From positions 1-34,148 of the forward strand of contig JAQIWT010000114.1 of the NCBI GenBank assembly GCA_034696485.1: a stretch of DNA of 34,148 nt, given 5' to 3'. Both the position numbers and the translations under genes were made by a program. Shown piece after piece: positions 1-10,503 of the stretch. The stretch is from Isohypsibius dastychi (taxonomy: Eukaryota; Tardigrada; Eutardigrada; Parachela; Isohypsibiidae). How positions within the stretch are numbered: position 1 is the first letter of the stretch; each line of letters starts with the position of its first letter. Below the pieces are notes generated by a model. The model saw only the letters and a program-made list of their open reading frames with translations, was not told the origin of the DNA and made no database searches.

Positions 1-10
1 CCAAATTTTA

Positions 11-190
11 CAGAGCCTTTTCGGCTCTGTGCCCTAAAAAATTAAGCAACCATCCGATTTCAAAAATTCAAAAGACAAAAGTTACTTTGTCTAAAATCAG
101 ACACTGAGTTTTAATGAAATCTTCACTTTCTCCTTAGCACGCGCGCGGCGATTTTTTTGCCAAAGAGTAGAGCCGAAAAGGCTCTCTCAG
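11..190. repeat. Pair of short hairpins bounding a gene-free edge segment
   Basis: A 17-base hairpin (stem AGAGCC/GGCTCT, loop TTTTC) lies at 12-28 and its reverse complement at 170-186. Together they flank about 140 bp of AT-rich sequence with a CG-rich patch near 138-151. The segment lies inside the last cyclase intron visible here. It could be a small foldback element. The stem order is opposite to the histone 3' stem-loop, so I do not call it one. Confidence 0.35.
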
Positions 191-220
191 TCATCTAAGA
201 GTTAAAGAAACTGAAATTAC

Positions 221-2013
221 CTACACTGTATGCATCTCCTATCGTTTCCAGCTTCCACACTCTGAATGAATCGAGAATGTCATCAAAGGCTGTATAGAGC
301 TCCGTCAACATTATAACGATTTCTTCAGCACTGCTTCGACTTGATAACGCAGTGAAGCCTTGAACATCGCTGAAGTACATGCTTACTGAGTCGAAGAAAG
401 TTGGTCGGACGAATTTGCGGAACTTGAGTTCATCAGCGATTTTCCGCGGAAGCATAGAATGCAACACTGAATTGGTTTTTCTCCTTTCCATTCGCAAATC
501 CAAAGCTACAACATGCTCACATTTCGACAGTTAACGAGTAGAGCAAAGCCTTGCTCGGATTGCTCACTGATATCACGATGTTTGAGAGCGCTGGATTTGA
601 CCTGAGTTTCAAAATGGACTATGAATGCTCGAATACCATACAAGTTGAGGATTCCACCAACAACGCTGATAATAATGACGACTCCGGACCAGGCACATCT
701 TACGTAGTCCATAGCTTCTTCCTTGAGCAATCCTTGGAGAACGCGGTCGGATGACCTCAGTGCATAGGCTGATGTTTCGTTCAAAATTTTTGATACCTCG
801 GTGTAGAATTTTCTGCTGCGAGCTTCATCGGCCACAAAGGCAATTGTTCCTGCTCGTTTCGAGGCCTCTATCGATTGCAAAGCGTTTTCTGCGTCGTTTA
901 TGAAATTCCAGTTTATATCCGTTCCGTTAGCATTTTTCTGCACATTGCGAATAAACCGTCGAAAGCTTGGAGCCATATAGAAAGCCATACTATATAAGAG
1001 GTCGTCGTTGGAAATGGGCTCCAATAAATCATGCCAGTGAGATAAGGTGTGACTAAGTTCCTGGCCTAGAAGTGAACACAAAAATGGCAGTGAGAGTGGC
1101 AAAACTTCAGACTAGATAAAACCCACGAAAATAAATTTGTTCTGAAGTTATTTACTACTCTGCCTATTTATACTATACCTTCATGAAGAAACATCATTCC
1201 TAGCAAACATCTCTGGGTCACAAGACGGTGGTATGTAACTGCGAAATCCATATCGAGGAAGTTTGGCCAGATTGGCAGATTTTCATGTGTTCTGATAACG
1301 CCTTGAACTTGTGAGTAGAAATCGATAACGACCTCACTGTACCATTTAAATTCCTCCAAGACAGAAGTGATATCTACGGTCTCGATCGCCATGATCTTGT
1401 TTCTGCGCTCTCCAATAAAGGTTGACAGACTGGAGAAGGAATTATAAGCGAACTTTCTGTCAAGCGCATACTGTGGATTATTCCAGATAGCAGTTTCATT
1501 CAGCACAGTGTCTGTTGTATTGAAAACACGCAGGAGATCGCCCTGGTGAGATGATCTTTCGCTAAAATGATTCGTTTGTTCTGTTCGTTTCGACTTCACT
1601 ATCTTGTTACCTTCTGCTTTCAAACAGTGAATAGACCACTGCTTTGCATTCTTCATTTAAGGCAATAATACCCATTCCTATTCGGACATTTTTATCGACG
1701 ACCTGCACCAAGCTGATTGAAGTTGAAATTGACTTCAAACCAATAATCAGATGGGATAACCCCCAAGCAAACAGGATGCAAGTGGGAACAAATACCACAA
1801 TGAATGCCAGTTTCTGACGGAAAGGTCGCTTTTCACGCTGTTCTCGGACAAACTCATTAAACTCATAATTTATGACGACACCAGCACCAAAACTGTGAAC
1901 TGATATATGAGGGTTAATCATTGTAGCGAGAGCAGTTTGATATGTTTTCGAACCAAGGTTGCTATGTCGGTCAACGAACAATCGACGCAATGAGCCAAGC
2001 GCTTTCCCATCAA
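221..2013 (-). CDS. Membrane guanylate cyclase with NIT-like extracellular region (partial)
   Basis: Likely a receptor that makes cGMP. In coding order, exons are about 2013-1611, 1561-1179, 1065 to about 520, and about 519-221; the introns at 1562-1610 and 1066-1178 keep phase. The protein has a first membrane segment after FRQKLAF, then a roughly 270-residue helical region like the NIT (nitrate/nitrite-sensing) domain of invertebrate cyclases, then a second membrane segment (CAWSGVVIIIS...). A short linker leads to the class III catalytic domain. There is no kinase-homology domain, as in other NIT cyclases. The dimerisation motif LHSMLPRKIADEL, the metal Asp in FSDVQGF and the GC-type Glu in KLETIGDAY are present. 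The exon ends in a GTAATT donor, so the rest of the catalytic domain lies beyond the left edge. The N-terminus is unresolved: an acceptor at 2014-2015 opens the first exon I trust, and the first ATG in it is at 1921. The join near 503-540 needs a frame shift. Confidence 0.75.
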
Positions 2014-2222
2014 CTGTTATCAAAATTTGAAAATGGACAACTTTGATTAACGACGTATCCAACCAGGAGTGAAATTATAAATATGCAGGTAAAAATCTTC
2101 GATTTATACATCTGAACTATCTGAACCTTGGGTTCAGATGTACAAATTATTCGAGATCTCGGACTCGGAGGTCTCGAGCCCGAGGTCTCGGATAACTTGT
2201 CCACCACATATTTAGGTGGCAA

Positions 2223-2987
2223 ATAGTTGAGGAAGATGAAGAAGATGTCGAATCAAGACAAATTACCAGATGAAAACCACAACAACTGCCACAGAGATGG
2301 CGTGGTGAACTGAAATATTACAGCCTACCCCTACACTGCATAGGGGCTTGGTAGTAGGAGTAAGACATTGTAGCGAGGCAAAGGAAGCGAGGGGTGGAGG
2401 TCGGGCAGATCGGGGGTTCGAGAGTTCTGAAACTTTCGGAAAGTTTTCAACATGTGCGTCAATGAGAGGTGTGGCCTAAGATTTTTCATTTACTGGGTCG
2501 TCGGTCGAACCGACCAATCGGATTAAACTGTTTGAAATTTTTTTGCCTCCATCGGACTCATATAGGTCTGAAGACTATAGGTCCACCCGCGAGATTTTTA
2601 GATTGTTCGAGTCGAAGTTCCGATCCAGCCAACTGACCACGACTAATTGACCATGTGATAAGTCGTTATCATCCGGATTCACTGCGGGGTTAACAATCAC
2701 GATCCAACGGGGCTGAGAAAACCCGTTAGAGCAACACGATTATCAAGCATAAAACCAGAGATACTTATGCAGACAAGGTTCAGTTTTAGCATTCAAAACA
2801 AACATTAGAGTAAGACAGAACAACGATGATGAGAATCAAATCTTCGGACTGCGAGTCAGTCTGATGTGGGACTGTTTGAATGTGACAGTCATTTTTGGGC
2901 CAGTTTCAACCAATGAAGTGTAATCTACCATCTTGTATCACCATCCCATTCAATATCAAAATTTGACAGACAGTTTGTGTCAAGAAA
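2223..2987. other. Intergenic region between cyclase and CCDC180
   Basis: No convincing exon on either strand. It separates the 5' ends of two divergent genes. It holds one copy of a SINE-like dispersed repeat (about 2318-2535). A self-complementary GAGGTCTCGAG-type patch lies just before it, near 2165-2195. Confidence 0.5.
2318..2535 (+). repeat. SINE-like dispersed repeat, copy 1
   Basis: This segment aligns loosely with 24512-24735 over about 200 bp. Shared blocks include a GTAGCGAGGCA/GTGGCGAAGCA block, CATGTG...TCA followed by GGTGTGGCCTA, and TACTGGGTCG near the end. A B-box-like GGTTCGAGAG occurs at about 2416 and an A-box-like stretch upstream, which suggests a tRNA-derived SINE. The two copies are strongly diverged. 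Confidence 0.4.
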
Positions 2988-3000
2988 GTAACTTGGTTAC
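2988..3000. promoter_or_regulatory. Candidate RFX X-box upstream of CCDC180
   Basis: GTAACTTGGTTAC is a 13-base near-palindrome that fits two RFX half sites (GTNRC / RGYNAC) with a short spacer. It lies 137 bp upstream of the CCDC180 start codon, the usual distance for X-boxes of ciliary genes. The same CTTGG core appears at 19395-19407. Confidence 0.45.
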
Positions 3001-3136
3001 TCTCGCCTACCGAAACAAATTATTTGGGAAATCTTCTTTAGTTAACTAAACTCATCCAGGAAATAATCATAGTTGTACAACGTTATCTTGCTCGCATTAC
3101 AACGTCCCTGCGCAGGGCTGAAAATTCACGAGCCAG

Positions 3137-6100
3137 ATGTCTGAAGCAACTGATTTATCTCACTTGGTTGAGATGCTTTCGGATGTCTCACCAGAGCCGG
3201 ACAAGACTTCGACGGGTCTTTTCCGTCGCATGAGAGAAAGAAAGGAGCGACGCTGCATCAGTTTAGTACGCAGCCTGCGGGAAGCTCTTCTCGATGTCGG
3301 ACGCACGGCCATGTTCACAATAAAGACCAAGCTGACAAACTTGAAGGACACGACGCATGGCATCCACAAGAGAGCTCACGGATATGTTACGGACAGTGAT
3401 TTTACAGCTGCCATTTATGGTTTAACTACAGAGTCATTTGATCTTGCGTTCCATCATTTGAAGGAGAGCATGTCGGATTCAAGAACGCATATTCAAAAGA
3501 CCTTTCTTGAGATAAAAACTATTGAACATCAGAGACAAAAGAAATTCACTGCTGCGTTTGACAAATTCGTTCCCCAGATGATCTCGGAGTTACAACTGCT
3601 CTCAACAGATATCTCGCGAACGATGGAGCAAGAAATTACCACACTTAATCAAGTCATCCTTCGTAACAGCAGAGTATCTATTGGGTTGTTCCGAATCCTT
3701 CTGAAGGAAAATATTCAACTGGACCGCCAATTACATGAAATCCTTCATCTGCATCTCGCTGAGTGGAAAAGCTTTGAACTCACGAAAGCTCTTACCGCAG
3801 CCAAGGAAGGACTTGACCAATTGATGAACGTTTCACCTGAAATATCAGAAAGAATACGTCGGGAAAGCTTAAGACAATTTGTCGACTTGAGACTGACTCG
3901 AGAGGAGAAGCTTGAGAAGATTCGTTTACTTGTGCCACCGGCGGTATCACTTGTGAAATGCTGCGAATGGCGAGCTGATGTACATGAATGCACCCAAGAA
4001 ATGTTCGACACGCTTGCTGAAGGTTGCCAGAGACTGAGTTTTCACCTCTTTTTTCTGACCGATACTGGGTTTTGTCGTAGGGATCGACCGTTTATGCGCC
4101 GAGCTGGAAACAGCGCACTACACATTCCACGAAGAGATTCTTGTGACTGCGGAACATCTCACAGCTACTCTTCAACTCAGTGATTCCGAAGTGTTCGAGA
4201 AGTTTGTTGATCCCCTGCATCAGCGACTCGCAGAAAATCGTCATTCTTTCGACATTGATGCACAATTTTGCCACACCGAAATCAACAAGCAGCGCGACAA
4301 GGAACTAGGACTCCTGGAAGATTTGTTTGCAGTACTCCAAGGAGCAACTTGGCAATGGGAACTGCATTTGACAGGCTTGGCCAAAGCTGAGAGTCATCTT
4401 GAAATATTTTTTGAAAAGCAAAGGCAATTGATTTCCAGTTATGTCGACTCAAAAAATACCAAGTTGAAGGGCATTCTCGAATCGCTCAGATATAGCTGGA
4501 CAAGCTCAGTAACGAACACACAGCTGCAAACCGCCACAACGCTTTTTGCCGAGTTACAGCACATGGTTGAAGACATCCAGAAAAAATCTAACCGTCTGCC
4601 GTCTATGGCTATGACCTTGTTCCAGATTCTTCTTAGGGTGGGAACCTCCCAGTTTCTAAGAATTACGGTGAACAAATTGGTTGCAGGATTATAGGGTTAT
4701 GGTGATCGTTTATGCTCCTACTTCCAAGTCAGGGCAGAACCACCCTTGCCGGCACTTCATGAGCCCATAAAAACGATCGTAGAATCCACATCAGTTGTTA
4801 CACAGACGCCTCATCATTCCTCTAGCTCACATCCTTCTCGCGCTGTTGCTGCTCACGGACACGTTCACATGAAAGTGTTAGCGCCAGCTTTGGATCCGGA
4901 CAATCTAACTTCTGGAAGCCGATGTCTCCCAGATGTTCCCATGACCGCACACGAGCGGAACAACTTGCAAGAACTGTTGATAAAACTGGCTGAGGAGGAA
5001 GACTTTGGAATAAGAATGAAAACTCTTCCAGCAACGAAAGATGACTCGAGGTTACCTCCACCGGGTATGAATTTTCAACATTGCAGTACCTTTATTGGTG
5101 TGACTCAGACTCGAGTTTTACTCTACAGCTCAACCAATTACGTTTGGCGCGCATACTTTTGTTGGCCAGCAGAGTGCCGCGACGACACATCTCCGGTTTT
5201 TCCAAGAACCTCCAGTTCCGTTGTCTCCTGATCAGTCAACTCTAGATGGTGTCCCAAAATTGGTGATCCAAATGACCAACTCACAAACAGATATGATGCA
5301 AGACACTGTATTTCATTTGCCAAATAGAACTGGTCTGATCAATTTTGATGAAGTTATGACAAGTTTATCTGCATCGGAAATCAGTTCATCGGCTGTTCGC
5401 AGACTTCGGCGGGAGATACGTGATCGATTCTTGCAACATCTTGCTGAGCAATGGAGTAGCGTTTTGCAACACCACTCGCAGTGTTTTATTGACTCCAAGG
5501 CTGAATGTTATAAAGCTGAACTTCTTCTGCAACTACGCTGTTCGAGAGACAGAGTGGTGTTCGTCGCGACAGTTGCACAGGTTCGGGCTGAAGAACTTTT
5601 GGAACATGAATCCAGGCACAAGCAGTGTGAGAACGAAGTGCTACATGGAATTACATCTTTAAAGGCAATGTTCGCCGGAGTGAACAAAAAAATTAACGAA
5701 AAACTTGGATTTACCAAAGACATCCTCGCCCTGATAGAGAAAGGATTTTACAATGCATCGCGAGTAAGCCATATGACCCGACTAAAACTAAGCGTCAAGG
5801 TGAGTTGAAAATTCATTATTTTTGACAACGACTGGGTCAAACGTTTTCAGGAAGAGAGTTCCCAGTATTTGGGCTATGTTAAAAAAATCATTACCGATTT
5901 CCGACTCCATTCGACCGAAAACTGCCATCGCCTGCAGGCTTTGCTGGCTTCGGCCACTTCCTCCTTGAAGGTAAACCTCGAGCCGTGGTTCTTACAACGA
6001 GACGACGGGGATATGTGATTCACGAATGTTACTTGTACAGAAAGTGGCTGATGATGGAACATATGCGAATGAAGAATGTCGCCACTATGAACACCTCCAG

Positions 6101-8188
6101 CTCAGGCTCAAGGAAAAATTGAGTGTAGCTGAGAAGCATCTGAATGATGAATGCAGGTTAACTGAGCAACGAAGAAAAGCTGTCATTGATCAAGTTGTGA
6201 CCAAGATTCTGGAAAAAGCACCTCATCACGACCAAGATATTGAGATCATTCACAGACTTGGTGAACTTCTGGGCGGAGCGCAAACTGAAATAAAAAGAGA
6301 AGTGGCTTACATCAACACTTCCTTGACAGAAGTTCTAACAACATATGAAAGGCTTGAGGAAACGCGCAAGAGTTTGTGCGAAGGCAAAGTGCAAGCGACG
6401 TTCAGTGCTGAGCACTACCTTCAGCTTCTTTTTGAATTGTTGAATCAGGTAGTCACATCAAAAAGGTTTTTCAGACCGAGCTTAATGTCAGTGCTCTTAT
6501 TAGTTCCGTTCGATTCTGACCAGGGTGGGATGCCTGGAACGCAGTCCACGATCGGTCCCATCCACCAATGCTGCAATACCAGCCATTTCAATACCACCCT
6601 ATTCAGAGGTAATTGATACGAATATTATTGGGAATGTCGATGACGGAGGTCGCCGGAACCAATCAAGAAAATCAAGAGCCAACGCATCTCCGGAGCTGCC
6701 AATGGATTTCTGCCTTCGCACCATTGACGGACCACTAGAACCTGTCCTACCCAGAATTTTCATTCCGATCGAGCCGAAGATACTGCTGCCTTCGAATAAA
6801 ACATTATCATCAACAGGTGCGACGCACCCACTAGGTTCAACGTGCGCGTACCGCTATGATAAGTTCAGCGGTTTTTCAGTTATAGACAACTCTTCTGGTG
6901 CCACAAAGAGCAGGCATTCTGTCCCACCTAGAACTTCAACCATCAGCAGTGGAGTTCTCATGGCACAAAAGAAGAAACAGAAGAAGATGGAACGATTTTT
7001 GGTGTTCGGGGAAACCTCGCCTCAAGCTGATTCCACGTTCCTCGATTTGGTCAATCGAGTGTGCTGGAGGGTTTTGAATGACGCTTTGTCGTTGGCTGAG
7101 GAGTATTACAAAGTAAAAGGATCTCGCCAGATTACGAGACCATCTTTACTACCCGAAACTTTCGAGCACTTGGCAGAGAGGATATGCAAAAAGCTGCTGA
7201 ATTACTTCTCACAGTCTGAAAATTTTGCGGAAGCACTCAGTGTGAAATCGATCGTTATCTCAGGTAAATAAAAGATATCCATCGGTACTCACTATTTTGA
7301 CTTCAGTGTTTTTGTTTCTAGACGGGTTTGTTTCACTGATAAAGGCAATCTCAAGCGAGTTACCGAATTTCCACCTCGCACGCTATAAGCTGGAATCAAA
7401 TACATTACTTGAAATGAGCAAGCGGGATTACGGCAAGATATGTGATCGAATCAGTGATCCTGATCGTTCACTCGACGGAATTAATGCCCTCAAGGAACTT
7501 TTCCGGGAAAACGACACCAACAAAATGCTGAAAAGAGTGACCTCAGATGCCAATTTGGCCTACTCAGCTTGTCTCGGCGATCTGACTCACAAGTTCGTTA
7601 CGAGTTTCACAGACACAGTATCGAGTCTGTTTAAAGCCTGCGACTTGGTAATCGCTCCGGAAGAAGTATATCATTTCAAAAGCAGGCTCAACGAGCCAAC
7701 AACTATGCTGGCCGATAATAACTATTCAGCAAGAACGGAAAATACGGGCCGGACTTGGACAGCTTTATCATTTGATAATATTGCTGTGTCTCCCGATATC
7801 AAAAATCAAACTGTGACCACGGATAGAAGCTCTGCGCTCCATCTCAGCGTTGACGAAGCTCGGCAAGCGGTCTACTCTGAGTTCATGAGAATTTACTCAA
7901 CATTGAATTGTCAGATCAGTAACGAGAAAAGCCCATGGTCGAAATCAGTCGATACAGAGCTGAATAGATTTCTAGAGCTTCAGCTCAAAAGACTGTTAAT
8001 TCTTTCCGAAATTAAAAACTGCTGAACGATTGATAAAAAGCAACGACCATGACGACCGCTTTCGGCAGTGGGAATCAGCACGGCGCGTTACAATAAGGGC
8101 TGTGCGAGATGCGTTACATTCGATAGATTACATACATTTTCTTACACATACTGGCTTGGCACGCCCCGCTTTGCCGAAATGTAAGTAA
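3137..8188 (+). CDS. CCDC180: CCDC180-like coiled-coil protein
   Basis: A large coiled-coil protein of the CCDC180 family (DUF4455/DUF4456), expressed in testis and ciliated cells; its molecular role is poorly known. Exons: 3137-4037, 4081 to about 4637, about 4729-5064, 5207-5799, 5851-5970, 6041-6448, 6504-7263 and 7322-8188. Most joins keep phase; the one between about 4594 and 4738 is unresolved. Family features: MEQEITTLNQVILRNSR near the start (DUF4455-like), a Ser/Pro linker, MERFLVFGE followed by ITRPSLLPETFEHLAERICKK, and then a DUF4456-like helical part (FHLARYKLES, LGDLTHKFVTSF). The last exon has a +1 frameshift around 8011-8023: the frame stops at TGA 8023, while the next frame carries on with AERLIKSND, QWESARR and a stop at 8186-8188. 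The ATG at 3137 is the first in the open frame, with an X-box-like site 137 bp upstream. A short upstream exon cannot be excluded. Confidence 0.8.
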
Positions 8189-8430
8189 TCCACAAATGTT
8201 CCTGAACGTAAACCAGCGAAAAATGTTCAGATCGCTGATTGGCGGAATTCGTTACATTTCGCCTTGGGACCTTCCTCTCGCTGTTTATTAATTTCAATGT
8301 GCATGTGCATGTCGCTTAAATTTTCGCACACATCCAAAAAATTGCTACATTTTCCAGAACTTATTTTCCGAAAAGTGTAGTAAAATGTATGTCGTAAATC
8401 ACGTGTAACGAATCTCGCACTCGCCCTAAT
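8086..8430. repeat. Imperfect inverted repeat at the 3' end of CCDC180
   Basis: The last about 65 coding bases (8089-8150) recur inverted at about 8358-8425, with roughly 75% identity over 55 bases; blocks such as TGCGAGAT.CGTTAC and CATACATTTT are shared. A second short block, GCCGAAATGTAAGTAATC at about 8173, pairs with sequence near 8245-8265. The arms could form a long hairpin in the transcript. This may be a local inverted duplication or a foldback transposon that supplied the end of the reading frame. Confidence 0.5.
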
Positions 8431-8716
8431 GAATCTATTGACATGCATCACCACATCCTATTACCAGTTTCCATGGTGCAGTTAGAATGTTGATCTGACG
8501 AGCAAGAGGTGCGGCTATAGTCTGCCAGATTCTGGCATATTTCCAATGCATCGGTATGCGAAAAGAATGAGCTCCGACATGCTGCATATGCAATGTGCTC
8601 TCATATTGTGGGAGTCTTGGAATGAATTTTTTGCGGAAAGCATGTGAATTTCTTTTTCCGAGTATGAGAGCGAGACATTACTGGCGGCACCTTTCGTTGA
8701 CGTTTCCTGGTTGCAG
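8189..8716. other. CCDC180 3' flank
   Basis: Apart from the second arm of the inverted repeat, I see no coding exon here. A GTAAGT donor-like sequence at 8181 overlaps the CCDC180 stop, and a good acceptor (TGGTTGCAG) ends at 8716. A downstream, possibly non-productive splice from the CCDC180 message into 8717 is therefore possible. Confidence 0.35.
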
Positions 8717-9590
8717 CAAGAAGAAAACTGCTCACCCGAAAGTCGAAAAGGTGTGATTCTCAGGGTACCCCAATTCGTATGCGAAAGCCTTGCATTGATA
8801 AATCAAGGTAAACCAGAGGTCAGCTTCCCACTGAGCGCTTTGATCCAAAGGAGTCTCTTCATAGCTGTGAAACTGAGAAGACTATTTCTCGGCTGGAGTG
8901 GGAGATCTACTGTAACATTCGACAGGCAAAAGAGTTTGAACAGGTATCTGAAACGCACGTTGGGAACAACATCAAGGTGGGTGCCAAAACCCAGGGCGTT
9001 TAGGAGAATCCCAACGCGGTGCGGCAAGGTATTCAGGGCAAACTGGAACACGTTCTCGTGAGATGCGACACAGAATCTTGGAGAACCGCTTGTGGGCAAA
9101 CATCTGAATACTGCCAGTGCTGCCAAAGTAACTTAACATGCAGCACGAATGGATCGCGTGAGAGAACAGGTCGGGACAAAATCGCTGTCTTCCTGAAAGC
9201 ATCGCTGAATATTTTCTCTAGATTCTCAGCGGAAGGTGGATTTTGTTTTCATGGCTGACTCAATACCGCGGCCACCCCATCAACCAGAAGGAGCAAAATG
9301 TTCGCTAAGCAGTTATTCAAGTTCCAGCTCATCCCACCACTTAAGACGTGCATCTTGTCGAAGCGAGCCCATCATGTATACTTCAAGCAGCTGTCAGTCT
9401 GGTACAGATTCAGAAGGCAATTCGGTTTGTATAGCCCGAAGTGAGTTGAGGAGGAGACAGAAAAGAAGACCAGTGAAAAAAAGAAAAGGTCGCAGAAGTT
9501 GTCAAAGAAGAAGGAAAAAGATAAAAAATGCTGGATGAAGCGGTGCTTGTGTTTTAACTGTAAGTCTCATTCCTGTTGTCGGTAATATTC
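8717..9590 (+). pseudogene. Coding-like stretch with in-frame stops, unidentified
   Basis: After a good acceptor at 8716 one frame reads like a basic then coiled-coil protein (SRLEWEIYCNIRQAKEFEQV, then NPNAVRQGIQGKLEHVL). It is broken by TAA at 8809 and TAG near 9002 before a last stop near 9252. In another frame, 9298-9590 encodes MFAKQLFKFQLIPPLKTC and, after a TGA, a Lys-rich and Cys-rich tail (KKKEKDKKCWMKRCLCFNC). No single exon model removes the stops. It could be a decayed gene or unrecognised small exons. I do not recognise a family. Confidence 0.3.
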
Positions 9591-10503
9591 TTTGTTTTCA
9601 TTTCACTTACATTCCGTTCCTCTGATTTTCTCCCAGTCCTTTTGCTAAAAACATGTGTTGAATAATGTCGGTGTCCAACAATCCACTTTCTCAGGGCATT
9701 TCGATCAGAGGCAGCGACTGCAGGTTAGACGGACGAGTGTAATACGTCCCCGCCAAAAAGATCAACCGACAGGGAAAAGCGTATTAATCTTTATGGCGGA
9801 GACGTAGTGTCTTCGAATCCCAGTACAAATACAGATAAACGAAGTACTTTTCTCAGAAAACGGTTCATCAAATCCCATTGACACTTGAGTCAAGTGACTT
9901 GAGACAAACATCAAGATACAAACAGTGGTGGATCTGGCAAAAGTTGCATATGGGTGAGGTCCGCTCCGCTTCTATTAGCGAAGTAAAAACGGAACCTTTC
10001 CGCTTCGCTTTGCTTAGAGAAGCGGGAAACCGGGGAGGGGGGGGGGGATTCGCCTCCCAAAAGGGGGGGGGGACTCCTTGGAGCTCGGAGGGATACCTCC
10101 TCTCCGGGAATCATAGCAATGCGGAATGACCTGCGCTGCGACAGCTGCTCTCGCCAGGCAGTTTCCCTCGCTATCCTGGGACGTCTTGAGTTGCCCAGTC
10201 GAGCCTCACGTCGTCAATACTACGTCTATGATTCGTCGCAATATGAGTTTGAGTTTGAGTTTTGAGTTTTTGAGCAATTGAGTTTTGCGAGCGGACTTAA
10301 CAGGGGGGGGGGGGGGGGGTGTTAAATCTTGAAGATCATCTTTGCAATCGATTCGATTTCGAACGCTGTTGATTCAAAAGCGAAACTGGAAATTGCACAG
10401 GTCTACTCGCGCTCACGCTCCAAGCTGAAGATTTTGAGATAACTTGCCTGCCCTCCCAGCGTGAAATATCAAAAAGCATATGATCAGGTTTTGTTGACCG
10501 GGA
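9591..10503. other. Gene-free region with G-tracts and simple repeats
   Basis: No exon is supported. The region holds three G runs (11 at 10037-10047, 10 at 10063-10072, 17 at 10303-10319), a GAGTTT microsatellite at about 10245-10285, and CG-rich segments with repeated CCGCTTC motifs between 9960 and 10030. Confidence 0.5.
9744..9805. repeat. Hairpin-forming inverted repeat with tRNA-like tail
   Basis: ACGTCCCCGCCAAAAAGAT at 9744-9762 is complementary to 9787-9805 at 17 of 19 positions. Just downstream, TCTTCGAATCCC (about 9810) looks like a B box, so this may be a relic of a tRNA-derived element. Confidence 0.35.

Noticed and set aside
12-28. Histone-type 3' stem-loop
   Set aside because: The arms are in the opposite order (AGAGCC...GGCTCT) to the histone consensus, and no histone gene is nearby.
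512-540. A 15-nt or 30-nt intron joining the cyclase frames
   Set aside because: Too short to splice, and the phases do not match; a base-level frame break is simpler.
8227-8454. 75-codon open frame on the - strand
   Set aside because: It is the inverted copy of the CCDC180 exon end, so its open frame is a by-product of the repeat.
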